Positions 1 to 7,242 of a stretch of 64,000 bases of DNA are shown in pieces (position 1 is the stretch's first letter; each line of letters begins with the position of its first letter). The notes beneath the pieces are model-generated. The model did no database searches. It saw only the letters and a program-made list of their open reading frames with translations, and had not been told where the DNA came from. This DNA comes from Lacibacter sp. H375 (lineage in GTDB: Bacteria > Bacteroidota > Bacteroidia > Chitinophagales > Chitinophagaceae): assembly GCF_037892425.1 (NCBI RefSeq), contig NZ_JBBKTT010000001.1:1860001-1924000 (forward strand), given 5' to 3'. Made by a program: the position numbers and the translations under genes.

Positions 1-1878
1 CATCTTGTAATGGCAACTTACCGAGTACAGGTAACTGGTGTTGAAGGAACACGTATCAATTTTGGAGGCGGTTCATTCAGATATAGAAATCAAACTACAG
101 GATTATTTAGCGAAGTAGTTTTTCCAAGAGATAGTTTAATTGTTTATGCAAGCCCAACTGTTTGCCCGAATGCAATATCTGCAACAAATGTAATTGGAGA
201 TGAGTTCAACGGAACATTTGGAACAGCAACCGGTACAAACCAAACAAACAGAAATGCATCAGCAAATACCAGTTATACATTTGTGAATTTTAGTACAAAT
301 TCACCGGGAGATAACTTTTATGGTATAACTAATAATACTGCTGCTGCAGGAACTTCTGTAACAAATACCTTGGCTAAACCAAACGCAGCACGTGTATTTA
401 ACGTTTGGGATATCAGTGGAGACCATACGGGAGCAACAGACGAGAATAAAGGCAACCCTCCTTGTAACAGTTCGTTGCCTGTTAGTCCAACAAACCCGTG
501 TGGTTATATGATGGTGGTGAATTCATCGTACCGAACAAATACAGCATTTCAATTTAACGTTGCCAATGCATGCCCGAATACTTATTACGAAGTTTCTGCT
601 TGGTTTAAAAATGTTTGTTATAAATGCGGAGCTGATTTTGACGGTACAGGTTCCTTCTATGGTGGAGGAGATGGTATCTACGTTCCAACCGGAACAGGCG
701 ATTCATCTGGAGTAAAACCAAATATTGCCGTTAAAGTAAATAACCTCGATTATTATTCAACAGGAGATATTCAATACCAGGGTTTGGGTGGTACTCAAAC
801 AGGCTCTGATACGCTAAATAATTGGGTGAAACGTGCCTTTGTTTATAAAACAGATGCTACCACTACCAACTTTACTTTAACACTACGTAACAATGCGCCG
901 GGTGCTGGTGGTAACGATTGGGCTATTGATGATATTTCATTTAAAACATGCTCCCCATCATTACAAATGACACCCAATGCAAGTCAGACTTTCTGTGAAA
1001 ACGGACAGGTTGATATGCGTGTATTTGTTGAATCCTATTACAACATGTATCAATACTATGAGTGGGAAAGAAGTACGGACGGCGGTAATACATGGGGGCC
1101 AGCTCCAGATGTAACAGGTGCCCAAACATTCAGTTATACAAATGTTGGAAATGGTTACAGAGATACGGTTACTTATCCATCTTTACTTGCAACAACTTCT
1201 ACGGCCGGTCATCGTTACAGAATAAGAGTAGCTACTACTGCAAGTGGCTTGTCTAACTCATGTGCTGTGTTTAATACCGATGAAACAATCGTTATTAACC
1301 TTGCAAGTTCTGGATGTGCCGTATTGCCGGCTGAGTTGCTTAAGTTCAACGTTGAATTAAATGGCAATAAGAGTGTACTTACATGGAAAACAAAAGATGA
1401 AAGTTTGAAGGGATATGAAGTTGAACGCAGCAATGATGGTGTACACTTCAGCTTCATTGGTTTTGTCAATGCAAAAGGAATCAATCGTAGTGAAACATCT
1501 TACATATTTAATGATCCTGTTGCTGTATCAGGGAAAGTCTACTATCGTTTGAAAATGGTAAGCTTTGCAACAGAGAGCAACAAATACAGCAATACACTTT
1601 CTGTTACAGTAAACCCACAACAAAAATTCGAGATCACGAATCTTGTAAATCCATTTATAAGTACGGTAAGTTTCCAATTGACAGCCTTCCGTAATGAAGA
1701 AGTTGAAGTACAGTTGACAGATGCGTTAGGTCACCCACTTGTAAGTAAGAAAATAACAGTGAACAAAGGTGCAAACGGAGTTTCATTCAATGTGCCGCAA
1801 ACGCTTGCAAGAGGATCATATCTCTTGCGGGTAGTATCTCCATCAGGTTCAATTCACAGAATCATACAGAAACAATAA
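1..1878 (+). CDS. T9SS cargo protein with C-terminal sorting domain (5' partial)
   Basis: This is the C-terminal part of a secreted protein exported by the type IX system. The frame is open to the first base (codon 1 is bases 1-3), and the ATG at 10 is followed by beta-rich sequence with no signal peptide, so the gene begins upstream of the window. The visible protein has a beta-sandwich region ending in NDWAIDDISF, typical of carbohydrate-binding or jelly-roll modules. A fibronectin-like segment follows (residues ~440-530, with YEVERSNDG and VYYRLKMV), then a type A sorting domain ending in RGSYLLRVVSP...IIQKQ. The substrate is unknown. A strong hairpin terminator follows directly. The last ~90 bases plus the terminator recur in decayed form at 6307-6431. 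Confidence 0.85.
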   Translation, partial: HLVMATYRVQVTGVEGTRINFGGGSFRYRNQTTGLFSEVVFPRDSLIVYASPTVCPNAISATNVIGDEFNGTFGTATGTNQTNRNASANTSYTFVNFSTNSPGDNFYGITNNTAAAGTSVTNTLAKPNAARVFNVWDISGDHTGATDENKGNPPCNSSLPVSPTNPCGYMMVVNSSYRTNTAFQFNVANACPNTYYEVSAWFKNVCYKCGADFDGTGSFYGGGDGIYVPTGTGDSSGVKPNIAVKVNNLDYYSTGDIQYQGLGGTQTGSDTLNNWVKRAFVYKTDATTTNFTLTLRNNAPGAGGNDWAIDDISFKTCSPSLQMTPNASQTFCENGQVDMRVFVESYYNMYQYYEWERSTDGGNTWGPAPDVTGAQTFSYTNVGNGYRDTVTYPSLLATTSTAGHRYRIRVATTASGLSNSCAVFNTDETIVINLASSGCAVLPAELLKFNVELNGNKSVLTWKTKDESLKGYEVERSNDGVHFSFIGFVNAKGINRSETSYIFNDPVAVSGKVYYRLKMVSFATESNKYSNTLSVTVNPQQKFEITNLVNPFISTVSFQLTAFRNEEVEVQLTDALGHPLVSKKITVNKGANGVSFNVPQTLARGSYLLRVVSPSGSIHRIIQKQ

Positions 1879-1882
1879 TAGA

Positions 1883-1906
1883 AAAGCCTCGCAATTGCGA
1901 GGCTTT
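1883..1906 (+). terminator. Rho-independent terminator of the T9SS cargo gene
   Basis: A perfect 24-base palindrome begins five bases after the stop codon. Its 12-bp arms include GCCTCGC/GCGAGGC, and a T-rich tract (TTTCTTCTTT) follows. A near-identical hairpin occurs at 6407-6431. Confidence 0.85.
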
Positions 1907-2021
1907 CTTCTTTAATATGATTTAGTTAGAAGTGCCTCTCTTTACTTCTGTCTGCTTGGGATCTCACACAGCCGCACCCCGGGATTTACTAGTCCTATAA
2001 GGCACAAGAAACCATGCTCTT

Positions 2022-2284
2022 TTAAAGCTTCATTCTTACTGCAGCCCTATGTTTATTTGTTTGCGATGGCAGTTGCACAATAGAAGTGCCTCTAACAGCT
2101 TCATCAAATAATTTCATCCTCCATCCGTCTTTCAAATTCAACTTCCACAGGTGCGATAGTCCGGTAACATAACCGTTACGGAATCCCTATTGGAAGAGTT
2201 ATCTTTTGAATAGCTGTCAACAGAAAACCACTCAACTGTAACAAAAAATAAATCACACCATCTCGTTTCAGCATACTGTTTTCA
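2022..2284 (-). pseudogene. Relic of an unidentified protein-coding gene (frameshifted C-terminus)
   Basis: On the minus strand, two adjacent frames read like one continuous protein end. The upstream frame reads WFSVDSYSKDNSSNRDS and then VTVMLPDYRT. After a shift near 2150-2165 the next frame reads HLWKLNLKDGWRMKLFDEA and VQLPSQTNKHRAAVRMKL before TAA (2022-2024). The amino-acid mix is coding-like in both parts, and there is no intact start. I do not recognise the family. An overlapping third frame also gives a 32-codon ORF, so assigning the upstream half to this relic is uncertain. Confidence 0.4.
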
Positions 2285-2299
2285 TTTGCTTAAAATAAG

Positions 2300-2397
2300 C
2301 ATTTCTTCTTTACTTCCGTTTGGTGCGGCGGACGGCTCACACACTGGCTTTGAGATTTTATATTCTTCCAAGATCTGCTGCACCAGACCCCGGGGCC
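2300..2397. repeat. Imperfect dispersed repeat, longer copy (shorter copy at about 1937-1984)
   Basis: Both stretches contain, in the same order, TTTACTTC followed by GT, the word CTCACACA, and an ACCCCGGG block. The copy near 1937-1984 looks like the longer copy with an internal deletion. The match was made by eye. The copies flank the minus-strand gene relic. Confidence 0.35.
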
Positions 2398-2532
2398 AAC
2401 GGAAATATTTCTACGAATTAATTTAACATTGCAGCATATGGCAAATATCTGCATGCAGGGGCTGATATCATTAGGTTGTAGCAAGATTGTTTAAATTTCA
2501 ACGTTTATTTAAAAATAACGAAGCACATAAAA

Positions 2533-3390
2533 ATGAAATGGATAACAAGAGAAAGACCAAAGATTGACAGATTAGCTTGCCCGTGGTTAATTAAAAATTT
2601 CGTTGATGAAAAGGCGATCTTTATTTACGTGCCTGCCGATAAAGTAAAAGAAGAGGCAAAGAAGCAAAAAGCTATACCGTTTGATGTGCCGGATGTTGAG
2701 TTCTCTCATTATAATGATAAATGCACATTCGATTACATTCTTGAAAAGTATAAACTGGAAGATCCTGCTTTACACACGATGTCTGCAATTGTGAGAGGTG
2801 CTGACACCGACCGGCACGATCTTGCAAGCCAGGCAGCCGGGTTATGGGCTATTTCTGCTGGCCTGGCTTACAACATAAAAGACGATCATCAATTACTTGA
2901 AAAGGGTATGATGATCTATGATGCATTATACAGCTGGGCAAAACATTTGCAAAAAGAAAAACATACGCAAAACCCCGTTGACCATTTATTTATCGATGTA
3001 TTCAACAAATTCATCAAACAGAAAGCAGCAAAAAAGAAAACACCTGAATGGGTAAAAGAATTAAAAGAAATTATACAGGACCAGATCGATACTAACTTAA
3101 GTTTAACCGATGTTTCTAAAAGTCTGGATATTCATCCGTCATATTTATCCCGTGAGTTTTCACGACACTTCGACAATCTTTCCTTTGGTGAATACATAAG
3201 AAAGTTGCGAATTGAAAAAGCAGTTGAGTTGATGGAAACAACCAGGTATAACCTTACGGAAATTGCTTATCTCACAGGCTTTTCTGATCAAAGCCATTTT
3301 ACAAGGATATTCAAACAGCATTATGGGAAAAGTCCCTCTATATTTAAAAAAGAATTCCTGAAAAGTAAAATATATACAAAAGGTAAATAA
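2533..3390 (+). CDS. chrB: ChrB-domain chromate resistance regulator fused to an AraC-type DNA-binding domain
   Basis: This is probably a chromate-responsive transcription factor. Residues 1 to about 150 match the ChrB chromate-resistance domain (RPKIDRLACPWLI at the start, IVRGADTDRHDL near residue 90). Residues ~175-275 form a two-helix-turn-helix AraC domain (LTDVSKSLDIHPSYLSREF, then YNLTEIAYLTGFSDQSHFT). In proteobacterial operons ChrB senses chromate and controls chrA. Here sensing and DNA binding appear joined in one 285-residue chain. The gene lies 41 bases upstream of chrA on the same strand, so co-transcription and self-regulation are likely. The ATG start is clear. The domain assignment is firm; the ligand is inferred from the family and the neighbour. 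Confidence 0.85.
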   Translation: MKWITRERPKIDRLACPWLIKNFVDEKAIFIYVPADKVKEEAKKQKAIPFDVPDVEFSHYNDKCTFDYILEKYKLEDPALHTMSAIVRGADTDRHDLASQAAGLWAISAGLAYNIKDDHQLLEKGMMIYDALYSWAKHLQKEKHTQNPVDHLFIDVFNKFIKQKAAKKKTPEWVKELKEIIQDQIDTNLSLTDVSKSLDIHPSYLSREFSRHFDNLSFGEYIRKLRIEKAVELMETTRYNLTEIAYLTGFSDQSHFTRIFKQHYGKSPSIFKKEFLKSKIYTKGK

Positions 3391-3431
3391 ACTTCAAGTT
3401 TACAAAAGAGAAGAAAGGTAGTTTGCAGCGT

Positions 3432-4607
3432 ATGCAAACAATCAACAATCGGCCCCTTTACACATTAAGACAATTAGTTTTTTACTTTCTCAAACTTGGC
3501 AGCATTGGTTTTGGTGGACCTGTTGCATTGGTTGGTTATATGCACAGAGATTTGGTAGAGAATAACAAATGGGTATCAGAAGAGGAGTACAAACAAGGTT
3601 TGGCATTGGCACAATTAGCCCCCGGACCATTAGCAGCACAACTTGGCATTTATCTTGGCTTTGTTCATTATCGTGTTTTAGGAGCAACGTTGGCGGGGCT
3701 TGCATTTGTATTGCCTTCTTTTATCATGGTTGTTTTGCTGGGCATTGCTTATAAATTATATGGCGGCTTACCATGGATGCAGGCTGTTTTTTATGGAGTA
3801 GGTGCGGCTGTTATTGGCATTATAGTTATGAGTTCATACAAGCTAACAACAAAGTCTATTGGAAAATTTAATGCACAGTCGTTTAAAAGTAACTGGTTGC
3901 TGTGGTTGTTTTTTATCATGGCAGCCGTTGTAACAATTATCACACACAATGAAGAAGTATTGTTATTTGTGGGAGCAGGACTACTGTATATGTTTATCAA
4001 GGCTCCGCCAAAATGGATCAACAATAAAACAGCAAACAGTTTTTTTTTATTGCAAATTGGTTTCTGGAATTATGAATTAAATACATTGGGAAAGATCGCC
4101 GTCTTTTTCACAAAAGCAGGTGCATTTGTTTTTGGCAGTGGTCTTGCTATCGTTCCTTTTTTACATGCAGGGGTTGTAACGGAAAACAACTGGCTTACCG
4201 AACAACAGTTCATCGATGCTGTAGCTGTTGCAATGATCACTCCAGGCCCGGTGGTGATAACAGTTGGGTTTATTGGTTATTTAGTTGCAGGTTTTCCGGG
4301 TGCGGTTGTTGCTGTATTGGCAACTTTTTTACCGTGCTACTTGTTAACAATTCTGCCAGCTCCTTATTTCAAAAAGATAGCAGGAAATAAAAGTATTAAA
4401 GCCTTTGTTGATGGAATAACAGCAGCCGTTATTGGTGCATTGGCCGGAGCGGTTATTGTAATTGCCACAAGGAGCATTGTTAATTACATAACATTTGCTA
4501 TTGCTGCAGCAACAGTATTTACTTTAATTTACATTAAGAAATTGCAGGAGCCGTTCATTATATTAATTGCGGCTTTGCTTGGTATTATTATCAAATTGGT
4601 TATATGA
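3432..4607 (+). CDS. chrA: ChrA chromate efflux transporter
   Basis: This is an inner-membrane transporter of the CHR family, which extrudes chromate using the membrane potential. The protein is about 391 residues with roughly ten hydrophobic segments in two homologous halves (residues ~10-190 and ~225-390), the long-form ChrA architecture. The first half carries GSIGFGGPVALVGYMHRDLV and the second the related FGSGLAIVPFLHAGVV, with the PGP signature in both (LAPGPLAAQLG, ITPGPVVITVG). I use the ATG at 3432 rather than the TTG three codons earlier. Its stop overlaps the ATG of a truncated third gene (ATGA). Confidence 0.9.
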   Translation: MQTINNRPLYTLRQLVFYFLKLGSIGFGGPVALVGYMHRDLVENNKWVSEEEYKQGLALAQLAPGPLAAQLGIYLGFVHYRVLGATLAGLAFVLPSFIMVVLLGIAYKLYGGLPWMQAVFYGVGAAVIGIIVMSSYKLTTKSIGKFNAQSFKSNWLLWLFFIMAAVVTIITHNEEVLLFVGAGLLYMFIKAPPKWINNKTANSFFLLQIGFWNYELNTLGKIAVFFTKAGAFVFGSGLAIVPFLHAGVVTENNWLTEQQFIDAVAVAMITPGPVVITVGFIGYLVAGFPGAVVAVLATFLPCYLLTILPAPYFKKIAGNKSIKAFVDGITAAVIGALAGAVIVIATRSIVNYITFAIAAATVFTLIYIKKLQEPFIILIAALLGIIIKLVI

Positions 4608-4684
4608 ACAGAAAATCATTTTTAAAAGGTTCCGTACTTACTTCCGGTTCCATTATACTCGCCTGTGCAAACGGTGTATATTAA
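4604..4684 (+). pseudogene. Truncated exported-protein gene (signal peptide only) at the end of the chr operon
   Basis: A 26-codon frame overlaps the chrA stop by ATGA, which is normal operon coupling. It encodes MNRKSFLKGSVLTSGSIILA, then CANGVY and TAA. This is a signal peptide of lipoprotein or twin-arginine-like type (charged start, hydrophobic stretch, Cys at the end of LAC), with no mature protein behind it. It is best explained as the 5' stub of a third operon gene whose remainder was lost. What that protein was cannot be told from the stub. Confidence 0.5.
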
Positions 4685-4711
4685 CTAGTCCTTGCTTTTG
4701 TGCTATTTAAG

Positions 4712-4939
4712 TTAAAGTGCTTCAACCATTTTATGAAACTCAGAAACTTTCACTTTGTAATACTTGCACAAGGCAGATAAACTGCTAACAGATAAATTAG
4801 CCTTTGCAGTTTCTATCCTTCCAATATGAATATTGGTATCGTTATAAACGTCCTTCTGGGTAAGACCTTTCTCTTCTCTTTGTTGTTTTGCAACTAAAGC
4901 AATTCGCTGTAAAAGTTTAGTATCTCTGATCTGCCCCAT
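4712..4939 (-). CDS. Small XRE-family helix-turn-helix regulator
   Basis: A 75-residue protein that is nearly all one Cro/C1-type HTH domain (residues ~10-70). It has the typical series of REEKGLTQKDVYNDTNIHIGRI (recognition region) and LSSLSALCKYYKV (closing helix). Single-domain XRE proteins of this size are often repressors of toxin-antitoxin, phage or restriction genes. It shares orientation with the second XRE gene at 5063-5272, 123 bases away. No partner toxin is visible on its own strand. The target is unknown. Confidence 0.75.
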   Translation of the reverse strand: MGQIRDTKLLQRIALVAKQQREEKGLTQKDVYNDTNIHIGRIETAKANLSVSSLSALCKYYKVKVSEFHKMVEAL

Positions 4940-5062
4940 TTATAGCTAAGGTGGATGTAAACAATTTTTTGTACAATGACGAATATGTCATTAACTTAAT
5001 ACTCTATCAATGCTTTTGTTTTATAAAGCAGGCGGCAGAGGGTAGGCATGCTCATTCATCGC

Positions 5063-5272
5063 TTATTTCATGGTAGAAACTAACAGTTCTCTGATATCAA
5101 CTTTCAAAAATTTGGAAATAGCATAAAGTGTTTCAATGGAAGGCTGCACCTCATTGGTGCACCAACGTGAAACCGTCGATTCAGTTTTGTCCAAGTGAGC
5201 TGCTAAGTCCTTGCTGCTTTTATTCTTTTCAGCAAGCGCCGATTTAATTCTGTTCAGGTTAAGTTTTGCCAC
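5063..5272 (-). CDS. Small XRE-family helix-turn-helix regulator
   Basis: A 69-residue single-domain Cro/C1-type DNA-binding protein. The HTH spans residues ~8-62, with SSKDLAAHLDKTESTVSRW as helices 2-3 and IETLYAISKFLKVDIRELL closing the domain. It is divergently arranged with the SymE-like gene across a 147-base AT-rich intergenic region, so it could repress that gene as well as itself. It is distinct in sequence from the XRE protein at 4712-4939. Confidence 0.75.
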   Translation of the reverse strand: MAKLNLNRIKSALAEKNKSSKDLAAHLDKTESTVSRWCTNEVQPSIETLYAISKFLKVDIRELLVSTMK

Positions 5273-5419
5273 GGGGTTGATTTATAGGCTTGTAATGTTA
5301 ATGATGGTAAATCTAATAAATTGAAAATTGCCTTTAGATCTAAGATAATTGTATTTTAATGCGTATTTATTTGCAAATAGTGATATATAATTGTATTATT
5401 GTGCAAATAAGTTGCTGTT

Positions 5420-5623
5420 ATGAAGCATGTAAAAAAAATACGCATACTAGGTAAAAAGAAATTAAAAATACAGGCAAGGCATTTTTCACGGGCTTATTAT
5501 ACGTCAGTTGTGTTTCCTGAAATACGGCTTTGCGGCAAATGGTTAACGCATGCAGGTTTTACTGCTGGTGAGTTTGTAACCATTCATTATCAAAAAAATA
5601 AGATCATCATCACACAGCTGTAA
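5420..5623 (+). CDS. SymE-like protein (AbrB-related fold)
   Basis: A 67-residue protein matching the SymE domain. It has a basic N-terminus, then a stretch running IRLCGKWLTHAGFTAGEFVT and ending KNKIIITQL, which corresponds to the IRLKGxWLxxAGF...ITxG core of SymE. Escherichia coli SymE is an SOS-induced protein of AbrB-like fold, described as a type I toxin controlled by an antisense RNA. No antisense RNA can be demonstrated here. A 166-residue protein gene starts 33 bases downstream, so the two may form a unit in which this small AbrB-like protein is the partner or antitoxin. That pairing is inference. Confidence 0.75.
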   Translation: MKHVKKIRILGKKKLKIQARHFSRAYYTSVVFPEIRLCGKWLTHAGFTAGEFVTIHYQKNKIIITQL

Positions 5624-5656
5624 ATATAAAAATGCATCAACTCTAAATACTATGCA

Positions 5657-6157
5657 ATGAACTTTAACGAAGAACAATGGATCAAACTCGTTTTCCTCCT
5701 TGCCGATACACAAACATGGATCGATGAAATGAACAAAGAACTGTTCACCAGTCTTCCCGTCACCAATCAGAAAAAATACCTCCGTAAAACCTATTATCTC
5801 ACACCCGCAGCATTGGCCCACATCATTGAGCGGCATTATTATAAAATCAACCGTCATCCGGCAACAGGTAAGTTTCACATACCAATACACTGCATCCTCC
5901 AGCTCATCAGGGATGCTGCTGATAGTCCAACCACACCCGTTAGTGGCAGCCTCAATCAGCAACGCACCCTCTGCAGCAACAGCAACATCGGCTTCAATAA
6001 AAACGGCCACCCCGAAAACAAAATAACCATCATCACATGTCCCGGCGGCAAGATCATCACCGCCTTCCCCGGCACACTCGAAAACCATGCACCCAGCAAT
6101 TCCCTCGTTCCTCGGGAAGACAGCCCTAATGAACTGCATAACATGCCCCACGCATAA
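5657..6157 (+). CDS. Uncharacterised protein with BECR-nuclease-like motifs, downstream of symE-like gene
   Basis: A 166-residue soluble protein with no signal peptide. The central part reads YLTPAALAHIIERHYYKI and the C-terminal part ITIITCPGGKIITAFPG. An LTP...HIIERH block followed by a late beta-strand ending in TAFP resembles small RNase toxins of the barnase/EndoU/colicin/RelE (BECR) group. This is a motif-level resemblance, not a confirmed homology. The gene is noticeably richer in C than its neighbours (many ACC, CAC and ATC codons), suggesting transfer. It may be a toxin paired with the SymE-like protein. Alternatively it is an unrelated cargo gene. The first ATG at 5652 runs into a stop at once, so 5657 is used. 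Confidence 0.6.
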   Translation: MNFNEEQWIKLVFLLADTQTWIDEMNKELFTSLPVTNQKKYLRKTYYLTPAALAHIIERHYYKINRHPATGKFHIPIHCILQLIRDAADSPTTPVSGSLNQQRTLCSNSNIGFNKNGHPENKITIITCPGGKIITAFPGTLENHAPSNSLVPREDSPNELHNMPHA

Positions 6158-6306
6158 GCCATCATCCTTCGCTCATCCTTCGCTGCTTAAGGCACGATAC
6201 TCCCACCTTACTCCCTATATAGAGCCTATATAGAGCGTATGAGGCGTATAAATCCGACAGTGCGGTTATAGAGCTTCGAGCCACTAAAAACCTGAATAAC
6301 CCAATA
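6158..6306. repeat. Intergenic stretch with two 11-bp tandem duplications
   Basis: Just after the 166-residue gene, CATCCTTCGCT occurs twice in tandem (6163-6184). Thirty bases further, CTATATAGAGC occurs twice in tandem (6215-6236), followed by looser copies (GTATGAGGCGTATA). No gene is visible. Confidence 0.6.
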
Positions 6307-6402
6307 CATTCGATGTCCCGAAGTCGCTTTCAAAAGGATCCTGTCTTTTACGGGTGGGTATCGCCAGCGGGTTCTGTTCAAAAGATCATTCAGAAACAAT
6401 AA
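6307..6402 (+). pseudogene. Remnant of a T9SS sorting-domain gene 3' end
   Basis: This stretch aligns end to end with 1784-1878, the 3' end of the cargo gene at the start of the window. One frame reads FDVPKSLSKGSCLLRV, matching FNVPQTLARGSYLLRV. After a one-base insertion near 6356 the next frame reads VSPAGSVQKIIQKQ and TAA, matching VSPSGSIHRIIQKQ. A frame-specific stop lies just upstream. The body of the gene is gone. The terminator that follows is also shared. Confidence 0.8.
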
Positions 6403-6406
6403 TAGA

Positions 6407-6438
6407 AAAGCCTCGCAATTTGCGAGGCTTTCTTTTTT
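6407..6438 (+). terminator. Rho-independent terminator, duplicate of the one at 1883-1906
   Basis: The hairpin arms AAAGCCTCGCAA and TTGCGAGGCTTT are separated by one extra T relative to the copy at 1883-1906, and a T tract follows (TTTCTTTTTT). It belongs to the decayed gene end before it. It may now also insulate lspA from transcription of the island. Confidence 0.8.
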
Positions 6439-6477
6439 ATGTGTTTCAAATACTTATTTAGTAATGGGTTTAAGCGA

Positions 6478-7182
6478 TCACATCACTTGTGCATCATCAC
6501 TTACTTCGGTATTTGTTTCAACTGTTGTATTTGTTTCTTCGGGTTTGTGATGCTTGAAAAAACGTTTCTGAAAAACCAGAATCGTAATAACACCAGTAGA
6601 GATTGAAGCATCAGCAATGTTAAAAATGGCCTGGAAGAATGTAAACGGTTTGCCACCCCAGATCGGAACCCAGCTTGGCATCATCTTATTTTCAATGATG
6701 GGGAAGTATAACATATCTACTACATGACCATGAAGAAAAGATGAATATCCTTTGCCTGTTGCTTTTGCTAATCCATCATAACCAAAATAACTATCAGTTG
6801 CAGCGTTATAGATCATGCCTTTATCGAAAATAATTCCGTAGAACAAACTGTCGATTAGGTTGCCAAGCGCACCAGCATAGATTAACGCAGCACAAATAAT
6901 AAAACCTCTGTGGTATTTTTCTTTTACGATTTTCACGAGATACCAGGTGCCAAAAATTACAGCACCTAAACGGAAAAGAGTAAGTGCCATTTTCGCCCAT
7001 TCACTATTGCCCAGTTTCCAACCATAAGCCATGCCCGCATTTTCAATAAAATACAAACGGAACCAACGACCAAGAATAAACTTTTCATCCTGGTACTCCA
7101 TGGTTGTTTTGATCCAGATCTTTAAACCCTGGTCAGCAAACAGAATAATGAGAATAATAAATATTACGTAACGAAGTTTCAC
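6478..7182 (-). CDS. lspA: Lipoprotein signal peptidase (signal peptidase II)
   Basis: This is an inner-membrane aspartyl protease that removes the signal peptide from diacylglyceryl-modified prolipoproteins. The 234-residue protein has four hydrophobic segments. The two catalytic aspartates lie in GHVVDMLYF (about residue 149) and FNIADASIS (about residue 185). A loop between segments 2 and 3 is longer than in enterobacterial LspA, as is usual in Bacteroidota, and the C-terminal tail is acidic. The start is GTG. It is the last gene of the minus-strand run gldF-gldG-terC-murF/alr-lspA, 60 bases after murF/alr. A TATCTTTG box at 7203-7210 could give it its own promoter. Confidence 0.95.
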   Translation of the reverse strand: MKLRYVIFIILIILFADQGLKIWIKTTMEYQDEKFILGRWFRLYFIENAGMAYGWKLGNSEWAKMALTLFRLGAVIFGTWYLVKIVKEKYHRGFIICAALIYAGALGNLIDSLFYGIIFDKGMIYNAATDSYFGYDGLAKATGKGYSSFLHGHVVDMLYFPIIENKMMPSWVPIWGGKPFTFFQAIFNIADASISTGVITILVFQKRFFKHHKPEETNTTVETNTEVSDDAQVM

Positions 7183-7242
7183 GAATTCTAAAATTTAGTG
7201 GACAAAGATAGGGAGTTGAGGGTAAGCAGTTGAGCCATTAAC

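Larger units (their letters stand above)
1907..2532. other. Decayed intergenic stretch without an intact gene
   Basis: About 626 bases lie between the cargo-gene terminator and chrB with no convincing intact gene. The stretch holds a minus-strand gene relic (2022-2284) and two imperfect copies of a sequence containing TTTACTTC, CTCACACA and CCCCGGG (about 1937-1984 and 2300-2397). A 12-base word, AGAAGTGCCTCT, also occurs twice (near 1928 and 2085). It looks like remains of earlier insertions. Confidence 0.5.

Noticed and set aside
2290-2484. Minus-strand ORF of 64 residues upstream of chrB
   Set aside because: It is rich in Cys, Ser and basic residues without a domain, and it lies inside the imperfect intergenic repeat.
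5543-6151. 202-residue minus-strand ORF opposite the SymE-like and nuclease-like genes
   Set aside because: It is the antisense shadow of two better plus-strand frames. Its Cys/Phe/Val-rich composition comes from the C-rich codons opposite.
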